Shown in pieces: positions 24,043 through 36,859 of a stretch of DNA of 64,000 nt. Below the pieces are notes generated by a model. The model was not told where the DNA came from. It saw only the letters and a program-made list of their open reading frames with translations, and searched no databases. This DNA is from Sipunculus nudus (lineage: Eukaryota; Annelida; Sipuncula; Golfingiida; Sipunculidae). Numbering within the stretch: position 1 is the stretch's first letter; every line of letters starts with the position of its first letter. The translations under genes and the position numbers were made by a program. The stretch lies in NCBI GenBank assembly GCA_026874595.1, contig CM049313.1, positions 39,586,659 to 39,650,658 on the forward strand, in the 5' to 3' direction.

Positions 24043-24660
24043 TATTTTTAGCTGAGCTGACTATAAGTCTATGAGCTATAGTGATGGTCCTTTGTCCGTC
24101 CGTCCGTTAAGAGGGCACGTTCTGAATCCGTTGGACCTACGAATCCAACGTCTACATACAGTTATAGACGTCCCCTAGTTCTCCTACCAAACTAAAAAAT
24201 GGGTCACGGCGACTTCGTTCCTTCGAGAAATGAAGCGAAAACCTCCGTTGTCCAGTAAAAACCTATTGATATACACTTCAGAACTGCCCACTATAAAAAC
24301 CACTGGTGCTAATACACTCATGTTTTTATATAACTATTCATATATTTTTCTTATGTATATACCATAAATTAGGTCAATATTGCATAAATTATGGAAGTTA
24401 TAGGCTCAAACATGATGCACTTTGTCAAAAATCAGAAACTAAATTTACTCACATAACAAGATAATTACTGAGGATAGAGACCTTTTTTCCAAGGATATAC
24501 TGTTATGAAACAAGATAAAATTAAACACCAGAAATCGGATAAAAATTTTACTATTTTTTTTAGTAAAGTCGCATAATTAAAAAATAAGTACCTTAATTTC
24601 GGCCCAACTTGGAGCATGCCACTTTTTTTCTCTACTGTGTATATAACTAATTTTCCTGAA
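24043..24660 (+). mobile_element. HINE-like element, 3'-truncated
   Basis: Opens with AGCTGAGCTGACTATAAG and (GTCC)n, then follows the body of the elements at 36860 and 58362: CTCCTACCAA, GCGACTTCGTTCCTT, CACTTCAGAACTGCC and later GCCCAACTTGGAGCATG. Homology fades near 24660 and the usual 3' hairpin end is not found. It directly abuts a pearl-like core, the same junction as at 46120. Confidence 0.6.
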
Positions 24661-25104
24661 CTAACATCTCTACTGTCTTTCCCAAATAAGAGCCTGGAGT
24701 CGTGTTAGCCATACAAATCGGCTCACTTGGACATAAAGACGGCTGGCTTTAGTGGTAAGGCTTGGAAAATGTAAGCTCGACTAAAAATGGCCTGCAAGCT
24801 TGTTCATTTGACGTCGTTATAAAGTACATGCTTTATTTAAACAGGTTACCTATATTACGTGTGACATATTGCATCCATTTAACATTATCTAGTTTGTGAT
24901 TAAATACAGAGTAAAGTTTATCCTGGTGGTTTGATAAGCCATGCTTTCATACTTAAACAATCATACCGTTTCCTTTCAGCGACAAGAGACAACAAAACCT
25001 GAACATATGTTTCGGGCATTTTGAACTGTCAAAGAGTTTTTATGTATCTTTTTTTTCTCAAGCCAAACTGAGCTGCACAAAATCTCTTCATCTTAAATGG
25101 GACT

Positions 25105-25598
25105 AATCAACTATAAAGCAAGTTGAATTATCACGAAAAGAAATAGCTTTTTCCCTTTTATATAAATTTGTACCTAGCAAAAATGGCACTGAATCTGTTT
25201 GCCTAATAATGTAAACGAATGTTAAAAACAGCGGAACGGGCGCCATCACATGTGTCAACATAAACACAGGGCGTGTAACACCCGACCACAACACGTGTCA
25301 ATCAGGAGATGCCCTGACTAACTTGGCCCAAAAAATGTAACCCATGTTACCGCTGGCTGAAACATCGCGTGTTGCGGCTAACAACCGGAACTTCGGTCAC
25401 GCGGCTTTGTTAGGGTTAACAGACACACGTTGACTATGTTTACCAACACGCAGAGCTATAACAAGGTCTTAAACAGCCGTATGTGAGGTACTTAGACTGT
25501 GTGCTGGGATGAATTTGCTGGGAAACTTTTGTATTAAGCAAAACTGAACTGTTAGTGTGAAAGAATAGTCACAATATTGCTCCTGATTATGTCCCTTA
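25105..25598 (+). repeat. ~490-bp dispersed repeat, copy 2
   Basis: Second copy of the repeat at 11936-12410, same orientation, with perhaps 15-20% visible differences by eye. Non-coding. Confidence 0.75.
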
Positions 25599-26598
25599 AA
25601 TGAAAAATCGGCGGCGCCTCCTTATGAACTCGGCTCGGCTTGACCTTAACTCGGATAGAGGTGGCGTTAATTGGCGCCGGTGCCGGGCTCTATGCCAGAT
25701 TAAATAACACGAGATGTCTTATTAGAAAACTCATTAATTATTTAAGTGATACTTCAACGCATCAGTATTTTTAAGACACAGGACATTAATTTCAAAAGTA
25801 ATCATAAAGATTAATTTAGAAAAAAAGACAGAGATGCCGGACACCTTTGGTGTTTTTTAAAGTCATATTAACATAAATCACTATAAGTTTCAGAACACCG
25901 CATATATATAATATATAATATATCTATATAATATATTATATTGTATGTATTATATTGTATGATTTAATATTATAATAATATTTCACAGAATTTTTGACTA
26001 AGCTACTAACGTTGATATCAAGGCCTGTTTCGAAACAGAAATTAAGAATATAAAATCTAGCAAAACTTTAAAAAGTTGAGTAATAATAGCTCCACCTATG
26101 ATTTTATAATCTAAATTAAGAAGGTACTTGGAATGTTTTGGTTTTCTCCTTTGGACATCAAGCTATTGAATTCCTGTTGATATGAGAATGTTAATTGTTT
26201 ATCACCAAATATATATTTTTAACGAATGAATGTCATGATGACATTGCTGTTAAAAAATTAGCATGCAAGGGTTTAGATATCCATTTTTATGTATTTTATT
26301 ATTCATCATGGCATATATTTAATTTGCATTTCAAGAAGTTTCAGTTGACATTGTTTACAGCTCTTTTATATATAAACTGTAAATAGTCAGGTGTTTAATT
26401 TAAAGGTTACATGTATCTTTGTCAGGCATTTGTAAGGCACTGAGCTCAGTAAAGAAAGTGCCTACAATGACAGGGTTCATGTCACTAATTAATTAATAAT
26501 TTATAGTAATGTATACTGAGTTGTCATTCTATTTACCCGTATTATATGGTGGACAGAAAGTCGATTCCCTATAATTTTATTTTTTGTATAAAGAAGTC

Positions 26599-26654
<56 letters not shown>

Positions 26655-27434
26655 CCCACTTTTATATTTGATCAAACTAAGAATTGTATCTCCGATGACA
26701 CAAGTATATAGCATTGAAAATTAATCTGGCGAAATTGTGCTTATCACATAAAATGCGTAAAGGTGATAGTGTTTTCAGGTTTTCGTTTCTTCATTAGGAT
26801 AATCAGTCGAGTACCGAAAACTACAGGACCTATAGTACTCACTTATTGTGGTATGCGTGTTGTGTTACTGGCGCGTTTTGTATCGCACGTTTGGCCATTT
26901 GTATTCGTGAATAATAAGGGATCGGGTAACATTAACGGGAATATCTTGGTTTCTTCTCAACCAATTTTTTTCATAACTAAGGTGTTGCTGGAAATGCCTT
27001 CTAGGGCCTAACAGCTTATATAACAACATATAAATATATAAATGTCAAAATCAAACTTCGCCACAGTCGTCACCCCCCCCCCCCCCAATTCTAAAATTTA
27101 TCTTATATTAAACCTTGATTTTTTTCCCAGACCATGAAACTTTATCATAAAACTATACTTACTATAAAAGTAACATACGTAACCTATTTTGACTGTTACA
27201 GTAATTTATTCAATCTAATTTAACACATTTGCTTTAATAAAGATGAGAGCATAGTGAACGTATAGTAGTTTTCTTGATTTTTACTTTAATATTCTTTTAG
27301 TGTGCGTATGCAATCATGGGACTTCACCGAATTTTCATAATCGGCATCTTTATCCCTTCCGGCACAACAATTAAAGACCCCCTATAGTAGTGCTCTACAG
27401 GTATCAAGCTATACCAAGATATCCAGCCAGACCA
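25599..27434. other. intergenic, (TA)n tract at 26601-26650
   Basis: AT-rich, with a short GC-richer patch with GGCGCC-type words at 25610-25690, a second TA-rich block near 25905-25985 and a poly-C tract near 27075-27087. No gene seen. Confidence 0.5.
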
Positions 27435-27737
27435 TTGCTGTTCGGTTGGTTGAACGAATAACATCCTATTTCTTTATTTGTTAGACGTTTTAAAAGCTCG
27501 TCCATACAAATATTAAACATAAGGGGGGATAATACACCCCCTGTGCATGGCGTACACCGTTCTTAGAACCAAAATGTTTAGATTCAACATCATTCCATTT
27601 TGCCTTAATATCAGGCCTCTGGTAGATATCAGCTAGTATTCTATAATGTTTGTAGGTGAAACATTGCGTTTCACGAGTAAATGGAACAACTTGGGAATAT
27701 TAGTTCTGTCAAAGAACGAACTGAATCGGCCTTTTCT
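27435..27737 (-). pseudogene. LINE reverse-transcriptase remnant
   Basis: Minus-strand translation, with at least two frame changes and a stop, yields FDRTNIPKLFHLLVKRN, then WNDVESKHFGSKNGVR, then FNICMDELLKRLTNKEIGC. These are, in order, the pieces around the first catalytic Asp and the NGVxQG...LFNxYMDDL region of CR1/Jockey-like LINE reverse transcriptases. The FxDDxx active-site box would lie beyond 27435 and is not preserved. Non-functional. Confidence 0.75.
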
Positions 27738-28078
27738 AGCTAAAGGCTTAATTGTACAAACAAAAACGTTTTACCTGTTTGTCGTGGAGGTTGAATGTTC
27801 GGGCTTCCCTCAGCTGTAATACAAGGATGTCTGTAAAAGAGACGGGGGGGGGGGGGGGGACATCGACAGTGGGTCCTTGGAGGAGCCCGCTTAGGAACTC
27901 ACGAGATAGCGAAGCTTCATAAACCATCATCTACACCAGTGAACAGAACCTTTCCGAAGCCGCACCGACGACCGAGCACGCAAAGAGGAGCCCGAGGAGC
28001 AAAGCATCCTAAACGGGCCAGTGACCACATTCAAATGAAGATATAGCCCATTTAACAGCTTTTATGCTAGCGGGGTCA

Positions 28079-28147
28079 GGCGTGTGTGTGTGTGTATCCA
28101 AAATTGGGACCTTTTTTTTATAAACACACACACACACACACACACAC
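28079..28147. repeat. (GT)n and (AC)n tracts in inverted arrangement
   Basis: A GT run (28082-28096) is followed 30 bp later by a longer AC run (about 28124-28147). Together they could fold into a hairpin. Confidence 0.85.
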
Positions 28148-28424
28148 ATATACCTTTTATTGTATTGTGTGACATATTTAAAAATATTACAATTAAGTAT
28201 ACGGTTTTAAAAAGTTATAGTATGTTTAGAGTATATGGTAATTCTAAACCAGTTTGAGATATATAACATTCCATTTTAAACCAAAGTCTATAATTCTAAT
28301 TATTAATATATTTCTTTTCAAATATACAGATATTATTCTCTGAATATGGGGATGGTGGGGGGGATGATTATATGACCATCCCCTCTTGCTAAAAAGTGAG
28401 GGGTATATATACTGACCGGGCGCC

Positions 28425-28715
28425 CCCATTCACGTGATGTCACGGCCATTCCAAGGCAGGGAATAGGTCAAAGGTCGATTGTAAAGAGTGATGGGGATGT
28501 GATGGCCTTATTGGAATTCTGACAGGTCTGTAATTCAATAGGTCTGGAATCCTCATATGTACTAATCCTCCCTGTGAATTTGGGAAAGCTGAAATATGTT
28601 ATTGTTGAGTTATCGCGCGCGGAAGAGAGAGTGACTGACGGAAGGACGGAAAGACGGAAGGACGGACCGACACGGTGATCACTGTATGGCACCACTTGTC
28701 AAGCGGGGCCCCAAT
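28425..28715 (-). mobile_element. repeat with (CCGT/CCTT)n segment
   Basis: On the minus strand: AAGTGGTGCCATACAGTGAT, then CGGTCCGTCC, TTCCGTC repeats (28630-28675) and CGCGCGATAACTCAACAA. The layout resembles the (GTCC)n-containing elements elsewhere in the window but belongs to a distinct family. Extent approximate. Confidence 0.45.
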
Positions 28716-28734
28716 AAATATTTCATGTGTTCCT

Positions 28735-29085
28735 CACATCAACCTATTCTTTATACGTTCAACGATAGAAACCAGTCAAATATCATCGGAAACCTGAATG
28801 CCCCCGCGTCTCATTCCGGTTTGCAATGTATATATAAACATCATCACTGACCAGGTCTTCAAGGTTAAAACGCCGGTGTATGATTTTTTTTTGCCACGAA
28901 CACAGCGCCATAAAATAAATGTAAATTTTTGTACAAATCTTATTGAGACAGTATCCCACTGAAACCCTATACCTTCTTTTAACTTTTAGAATAAAAAATG
29001 AGCCAAAATTCCACATCTCAGTTAAAATATCTCCCCAACCCCGGTAAAAAGCCCGGTATACCGGCTTTATCAGCTAGTTAGATAA
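28735..29085 (-). repeat. ~300-bp dispersed repeat, inverted copy
   Basis: Reverse complement matches 34668-34935, sharing ACTAGCTGATAAA, GGATACTGTCTCAATAAGAT, GACCTGGTCAGTGATGATGT and GATGATATTTGACTGGT. The two copies lie about 5.6 kb apart in opposite orientation. Confidence 0.75.
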
Positions 29086-30344
29086 TAAAATATACGTTAT
29101 TAAGCAGGAAAACTAAGAAAGATTAAAAAGGGGTTATTGCATTACGGTATTCATATTTTACAAATGGTTATTTTGAATGTAATGGCAAAGCAGTGTGTCC
29201 AAATTATACTCAATATCATGGTCTTACAATATTTGGGTCCGGGCGACTTAATGTGAAATAATTATAGCCTTCTGTCCGACCATACGTAATACCAAGGACT
29301 TCAAAGGTCCTATAAACTCCTTGGTAATATTTAAACAATGAAATATGGAAGTTTTACAACGTTTCTTGTGCAAAACGTTAAATAAGTATTCATTTTATTT
29401 TATATTCATTGAAAAACGTGTAAAATTCTCATTAAAAAAAATATTTGATAAGTTCGTTTTCATTGGGACCGTTTTTTTTTAAACGGCCCAAAATCTAGGT
29501 AAATTGTCACTTAAAAGAGAAAAGGGATTATATTACAAAGTTTTTTTTGGGTTCGGGTTTTCGGTTTTGGCTAGGTACAAATAGAACCGCCTGCTTAACA
29601 TAAACTTCTGTCAAGCAAGCGGTACTATTTGTTCAGGTTAGGGTTTTAACCCGAGTTTTAGTGTGTCCCAGAGCCACCAGATAGAACAAACACACCATCG
29701 CAAAGAGCTCTCATATTTAGTACACGTTACCTTCACCAGATGTCTACACAATACCAATGGCACAACAACAACAAACGCGCAGTGCGCACTTTGCTTTTAG
29801 TGTATACTTTTCCCGCTAGATGTCGACATATGACGAGTGTCACCATTGGTTTGTGGAGCTTGTTGACATCATGGAAGCAATTGCGTGTTAAATCGAACGG
29901 GACAAGAAATTTCAGGTAAGTCAAACAGATCTGTTATTGGTTGACACATAATTATATGATACAGCTGGCATCAGTACTTTAAGGGGAGTATTTATATTGG
30001 CTTTCATCTTCAGTGTTTCGCACCTGTTACCACACTAGTCCCCGGCACACGCGATTTCACCTTCAGGTTTGCCTTAATTGTCTCTGTCAAATACCGGCAA
30101 CAACTGAACATGCTGGTCTATAGTATTCAATACAGCCGGAGTTCTATTATAAGAGCTTGGTCAATACCTAGTTTCGGTTGTTAATCCTTTTTTGGTTATT
30201 GTATCATTAAATATACCACATATATATTGCATCCATCTACTTTTGATTTTGCAAATGCTCCAAGTGACCAGCATAGAAACAGCTTGCTTAGTACTTTACA
30301 GGCAAACACTGAAACAGATCTAGAAGAATCAACAAGTCAGATAG
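29086..30344. other. intergenic; possible untranslated exon ending 29914
   Basis: Mostly featureless. A GC-richer patch (about 29750-29914) ends in a strong donor, TTTCAG|GTAAGT, on the plus strand. It could be a 5' UTR exon of the plus-strand gene at 56682, but nothing in the sequence proves this. Confidence 0.25.
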
Positions 30345-30635
30345 AAATATATATGTCAAGGGCGAAATTAGAATCCAGGCAGATTTAAAATCGACCTAGG
30401 TGAGATTGAAAATTTGATTCTGTCTAGGCGAGATTAAAATCCTGTTATGAATTAATATGTGTAGGATTTCAATCTCGCCTAGGCGAATTTTAAATCTGTC
30501 TAGGTGAGATTGAAATCCTACATATAATCATAACAGGTTTTTAATCTCGCCTAGACAAAATCAAAATTTCAGTCTCGCCTAGGCAGATTTAAAATCTGCC
30601 TGGATTCTAATTTCACCTCTGAGATATATATGTAT
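30345..30635. repeat. ~290-bp near-perfect palindrome (foldback element)
   Basis: The arms 30361-30480 and 30500-30617 are reverse complements: GGCGAAATTAGAATCC on the left faces GGATTCTAATTTCACC on the right, and both contain AGGCAGATTTAAAATC. The centre is near 30489 with a short loop. Each arm also repeats a TCTCGCCTAGGCGA-type word, so sub-hairpins can form. ATATATAT flanks both sides and may be a target duplication. No coding capacity. Confidence 0.85.
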
Positions 30636-32441
30636 GATAAATGTTAGCCGTGACAAACATGACTCAGTATAGGCCCTCCTACTCAGACAGCCAGTAATCT
30701 GGTTGTAACGTCAGAGGGCCAATATGGTGCAAGTTAAACTTTCATTTTTTTAATTGTAAAATAATAAATATAAATATTAAAATTAAGGACAATCAGTCAT
30801 TGAAACATTGTTCCATCACTGTTATTGGACCTTTTATCTGATCTTTAATTGTCAAAGTTTTTTTGTACATTGATTAATATTTTAAATATTTTATTGAAAC
30901 ATAAATTGATGATTAATAATATATTTGATAAAATTGTTCATTCTTCATAGTGTGGTTTTGTCATGGGTTCATAACTGTGGGTACCGGTATCATCTTATAA
31001 GTTATGGAAAAACATAGCAAGGGTACATTGGGAATTTGCAAAATTAAGGGAGAAAATGGAGGCAGTTAAGCAATTTTCATACCAATATTGGCTATTTAAC
31101 TGTTCTGGAGCTAAAATTAATGTTGTTTCTTGTTGTAGGAGTACTTTTATAAAGAAGTTGCACCAGCTTCTGCTCCTGTTGATTTTCTTCGGCCTGTCAT
31201 GCTCTCTTGTTTATCTTTTGTCATATGACCCTGTCCTAATATTAGAAAAGTTTTCCAATGTTTAATATTCCAGATAAATTATAGTGAATATTGGTTCCAT
31301 TAGCAAATTTATTAAAAACTTAAAAGATGTAGCCATACACTTGTAATAAAAAACATATTGTAGCAACTTATTTTTATTAACTCTTAAGCATTATTCATGA
31401 ACTAAGGTGTTTTGAAAAAGATTTATTAGCAACAAAAATTATTTAAATACACCCAAAGAGGTCAGGACACAGGTCAGGTCATGGGTGACCAGAGTTCATG
31501 CCTTAGCAATATGGCTGTGACAGTGACGGTCTTCTGTTCTTTTCTTCATGATAAAATGCTGTTATATCATATATTATATTACCAGGAAACTCCACATGTA
31601 TGGCACCTGAGAAATAAAGGATAGACTGGTAGAGTGAACATAGTATAAGCTGCACCTTATCCTTAATGACTCTTTTATTCATTCCTTCTGGTATACCAGC
31701 AGGACCGCTACTTAAAATGGTAAGACCATATTCAAGGTGAAGGATATATAAAGCCTGCGGACCCCGGTGTGTAATCCTCAGCCTTGCACTAAGACAAGCT
31801 GTGGTTATGATAAGCTAAGCAGATTCTTCATTTCTTTTATAATATTCTGTCCTTAATACTGAACCGTTTCATAAATACGTTCAGGGCACATACATGTATG
31901 ACATTGGCAGCAAGTAAGAATGACAGATGAACATAACATCTGCTAATTCTCCTGCTTGCCACCAGTTACCAGAAAACTGGTGGCAATCTAGAGAATAAGA
32001 TGAGAATTTTTGCCAGGTTCAGCTAGCAAATATCAGTGGTATGGCATTAATACAATGCAAAAATTCTGCTAGTCTGTAAAAGCAATTTTGCCAAGGTCTT
32101 TGACATGGAGGTACATTGCATGATGGCTGTGGACATGTGTGAACTGCTTTTTAAAGACTATTTATCTGAACATGTTTTAATTATAATAAATTAAATTATT
32201 AAAGGGTCTGTTCACATATATCAGGTATGTAAAAAATATGTATACATAGTAATTCATCTGAAAATATTAGGAAAACTGCATATATTTTGTTTTAAAACTG
32301 TTTGCTTCTCCTGTACAAAAGTGGAATTTAACTTGCACGTGGCATGACCAGTGGCACAAAACATAGCTCAGGTCACCTGGTGGCTGTACTGCACAAATTC
32401 ATAGATCAAGATTTGTAAAGTTTCATGCCAGTGTTTCTTCT
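30636..32441. other. intergenic, nothing recognised
   Basis: AT-rich sequence with only short, unsupported ORFs. Confidence 0.5.
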
Positions 32442-32935
32442 TTGATTCTTCTTTCACTTTTCCTCTCCTTGTTTGGTGTTGTCCCCCATTTCTTCCCCTT
32501 GTTTGGGAGTTGTCCCCAGTTCTTCTCCTTGTTTGGGAGTTGTTCCCCATTTCTTCTCCTTGTTTGGGAGTTGTTCCCATTTCTCCTTGTTAGGGAGTTG
32601 TCCCTCATTTCTTTTCCTTGGTTGGGAGTTGTCCCCAATTTCTTCTTCTTGTTCAGGAGTTTTTCCCATTTCTTCTCCTTGTTTGGGAGTTGTTCCCATT
32701 TCTTCTCCTTGTTCTGGAGTTGTTCCCAATTTTTCTTCTTGTTTGGGAGTTTTCCCGATTTCTTCCTACTTGTTTGGGAGTTGTCCCCATTTCTTTTTCC
32801 TTGTTTTTGAGATGTTCCCATTTCTTCTCCTTGTTCGGGAGTTGTTCCCATTTCTTCTCTTTGTTTGGGAGTTGTCCCCCATTTCTTCTCCTTGTTTGGG
32901 AGTTGTCCCCAATTTCTCCTTGTTTGGAAGTCCCT
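32442..32935. repeat. minisatellite, ~30-bp unit, about 16 copies
   Basis: Tandem variants of a unit such as CTTGTTTGGGAG + TTGTTCCCATTTCTTCT, with length differences of 1-3 bp between units. Because the unit lacks stop triplets in most frames, long ORFs run through on both strands. They are artefacts of the repeat. Confidence 0.95.
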
Positions 32936-32974
32936 GATACACAAATTCATACCTTTGATCACATTGTCTTCTTA

Positions 32975-33140
32975 TGATAAACAGACACATATGGACTGTG
33001 TTTACTCACATGCAGAACCATAAAAACATATGAAACAGGTGAATTGGATAGAGTAAGTCTGTGTGCTAGTATGGTTTTCCTGGGACACTTTTGGCTTATG
33101 AAATAGGGACCAGCTCTCACTATGTGGTCATCATTTTCTT
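32975..33140 (+). repeat. diverged partial copy of the 11936/25105 repeat
   Basis: Shares the order AACAGACACA ... GTGTTTAC ... CACATGCAGA-CCATAA ... CTGTGTGCT ... GGGA-ACTTTTG with the two better copies. Only the 3' part is retained. Confidence 0.5.
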
Positions 33141-33503
33141 CACAGCAAATAACAGCTATTTCAGGAGGACACCTGTTGGTCATATAATATGAGAAAGTGA
33201 AAAAAGGCAGAGCAGCTGACCTCCATCAAGTATGCATACTTTCAGCTGGTACTTGAACTTAAATGTAATTTTTTGTACTTGCCTAGTAGTACTATTGTCC
33301 TACTTAGCACTTTTAACCAAACACAGTACTTTTACTGTAATTCTGCTTGTCCACCCTATTTTTGATTTTATCAGGTACATATCAAATACTGGTCAAGTAC
33401 AGATATTTTAAATTTATAAAAAATAAAAAGAGCCACATGTGTAATAAGCATTGATGTAATACTGGATGTTCAAAATATGTGACTTATGTTATATATATAA
33501 TTT

Positions 33504-34040
33504 TCATGGTCAGATTGGCTGATACAAATTTTTTTCTTGAACCTCATAACATTTGGAGCAATCTTCATGGTCAATTTGGCTGATACAAATTACTTTTGTG
33601 AACCTCATAACATTTGGAGCATTGCTTATTTTTCCTCAAGTTTGACAAACAAGTTGTTTCAACCATCTTCAAGGTCAAATCTGGGCAATCTAATAATTTT
33701 GTAAACCCCATACTGCACTTTTTCCTTGAATTTGAATTACCCATGGTTTCTTACAAGCACTTTGAGCAATTTGAAAACTTGTGACCTTGGCTTTGATCTT
33801 CAAGGTCCAATTTAATGAAGTGAAGGATTTTGCTAACCCCATATCCTTTGAAGTACTGCATACTTTTTCCTTAAATTCATACAGAGATTGTTTCAACCAA
33901 GTTCCCAGAAGAATTAAAAAAAATACTAGTGACCATGACCTTCAAGTCACATATCTTGAAATCTGTAGTTTTTGTAAACACACACTTTTTGAGGTTCTGC
34001 ATATCTTTCCTTCCATGGGATGGGGCTCGTGGCATTGAGA
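33504..34040 (+). repeat. imperfect direct repeats
   Basis: A ~60-bp block (TTCATGGTCAGATTGGCTGA ... CATAACATTTGGAGCA) at 33504-33562 is repeated at 33563-33622. Looser copies of TTCAAGGTC...AACCCCATA...CTTTTTCCTT follow to about 34040. Non-coding. Confidence 0.6.
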
Positions 34041-34667
34041 CCTATATTAAAGCCATTCTAATTATCATACGTTCTTTTTGTAAAAATGTTAACAATAAGA
34101 GCTGATTTTGTTTTCAGGATATGATAGATGGTTCATTTGTCTGCAGTGTTTACATAATTGTTAGAATTTCTCTTGGTGGGGAATTGTGATAACCAGAACA
34201 TTTCAGGTAATTTCTCATATTCATTACCATCTGTCCCCCAAAAAATTCATTTGGTCATTAATACAATTAAATGGAGCACTTTTGAAATAAAAGGAAGAAA
34301 CATTGAGAAAGGATGTCAGCTCAAGAGTCAAACATTTTTAGTTCCTTCCCTTAAAAAATACATCACTTCTATAAAAGGTAAAAAGTAGCAGGGAAATATG
34401 TTTTAAAAAGAAGAGTTACAGTTGTATTCTGAGGTGGGTTTATGTATTACAGTTTAGTACATACATTGTTGTTCATCTGAATCCTATCTTTAGATGTTGT
34501 GTGTAGTTAAACTGCAATATCAGATTTTTTAGTTAAGTTTACACTGCAAAAAATCTGCAAATATCTTCTAGGTAATTGTCCTGGAGTAGACCAAACCAGC
34601 TATGTCTGAATGTAAAGTTGTAGTTTTATCTTGCGAAAAAGGGTTAATGACAAACTCAGTTTATAAC

Positions 34668-34935
34668 ATAACTAGCTGATAAACCTGGTAAACCGGGCTT
34701 TTTAAAAGTTAAAAGAAAGTATAGGTTTTCAGTAGGATACTGTCTCAATAAGATATGTACAAATATTTTTTACATTAATTTTGTGGCGCTGTGCTCATGG
34801 CAAAAAAAAATCATACCTCGGTGTGTTTACTTTGAAGACCTGGTCAGTGATGATGTTTACATTGTGAACCGAAATGAGACGCCAGGGCATTCAGGTTTCT
34901 GATGATATTTGACTGGTGAGAAACACATGAAAGAT
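34668..34935 (+). repeat. ~270-bp dispersed repeat, plus copy
   Basis: Plus-orientation partner of 28735-29085; shared landmarks listed there. Confidence 0.75.
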
Positions 34936-36859
34936 TAATTTAATGTATGTTGCAAGGAAACTGTTCCTGAAGAAAGGAAAAGAAATATGCATACCTCATA
35001 AGTAGCAGAAATGGACCCAATGAGACTCCATGCAGAGGGTCTGTGTCCAATTTTCAGCCGCCGCAACCTATATTTTCATCGTATCAGACCAATTTTGAGG
35101 CCTGAAACCCCCGCCATCACCCCACCCCACCCAACCACTGTTCCTGAAATAGGGACCTTGAATTAGGTTTTGTCATTAATCCTCCTTCGTTGAACCCTTC
35201 ATTTCATAAAGCAAGAAACATGTGTTTTTCACTTTTACTAACCACGCATGTGGGTGAGAGCCTGGGTTGGATTAAAGGTCAGACATGCTCAAATCCCTCA
35301 CTGAAAGAAAGCGTTATTCATATAAACAAAAGCCCTTTATTGTGTTGTTGAGTGACCACGGTGCATACATACCGGTCATTGCCGAAGGCAGCTGGGCTGT
35401 GCTCGGTCTAACTGCCAAGCAAGTCGGAAAAAGTAAAAAATCACTCAAAATTATGTGTACATTAAAATTATTTATTCTCATATTGCCTGTGTCACTGCGG
35501 GGACAAAAACCTTTAATATGAAGTATGTCACAGTGTCAAATGCAACGTGGTTTCAGAGAACATTGTGAATAAATGTGGACCAAATTCCTTTTATAAGTAT
35601 TAGATATGTGGTGGGTTTTCAGGTGTTTATTTAACAGCCATCAGACCGGCAGACAATTACCAGGATCTCTCAGAGAGGGTGCATCTATTCATAATCGGTG
35701 AAGTAAGTAACATCACATAATAAAAAGTGTATCTAGTGTTAAATGTATTGTTTGCTGGGTATTGTTGTTGTAAACATATGAGCCATTACTATCACTCAGT
35801 GTGGTGCCAGATTTTTTTAGCTATTTTAGTGCTGGAAATCAGTTTCTGTTTTCATGAATACAAGCGTATAAATATATGTTGTACCTAAGTCTTTTTAGCC
35901 CAGCTGACTATAAGTCATCTGAGCTATTGTCTTGGTCCATTGTCTGTTGTCCATCACAAGATCTTCTACCAAGCCAAAAACTGGGTCTTTGCTACTTCGT
36001 TCGTTTGCGAAATTAAAGAAAAACTTCAACTTTTTATTAAAAACCTATTTTCACACTTCAGGACTGCCAAATATCAAAACCCCTCATCTGTTTTTCCTCA
36101 TATTCACCATAAATATTCCTCTATATCGTTCCTATGTACATGCCAGAAATTAGGTCTGTATTGTATAATTTAAAAAAATTATGGGCCCAAACATATTGCA
36201 CTCTGTAAAAAATCAGGGAAAATATTTGGTCACTTATCACAAAAAATGTTAAAGCTAGGGAATTTTTTTAGGTAATATTACTTTAATTAATCAAAATTTG
36301 AATGTATACCCAAAATTATGTCAAAATTTTTAAAAATATTAGCAAAAGTATGAAATTGATACCTTAAATTTTGCCTAAATTTGACCATGGCCCCTTTCTT
36401 TCTTGTATGTATATTTAATTAATTTTTCACAGCCAGGATACATGTGGATTTGATCTGTTGAATTCTGAATTTTGAAAGTGTAAGCTTAAAAATTGTACTA
36501 ATTATTGAAGTTTTTCAGATGCTCTAATGTATTTGCATTTTGTATGTCCAAGACCCCCCTCTTGCTCACTACAGCCTTGCCTAGGTAACCTTATTAGTGA
36601 TGCAGCACTGGCAGAACACCCCATGCTGTTATAAACATACACTTATTCTCATGGGCCCTACCCTAACATCCCTGCCTAGTTCCCCCCCCCCCCCCATCAC
36701 CACCATCACCAATTATATATTGCAATACATGTTTTTTTTATTGTCAACTGTATTTCTTTAAATGTAAAGCTGTTTTTGATCCAATGTGCACAACCTTTCT
36801 TGAAATATTAATTCAAGAAGTAATCCAAGAGATACCACATTGTTCTGATGTAGCATTTT

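Noticed and set aside
32423-32962. 179-codon minus-strand ORF and five overlapping ORFs
   Set aside because: All are readings of one minisatellite without stops; presence in many frames on both strands argues against coding.
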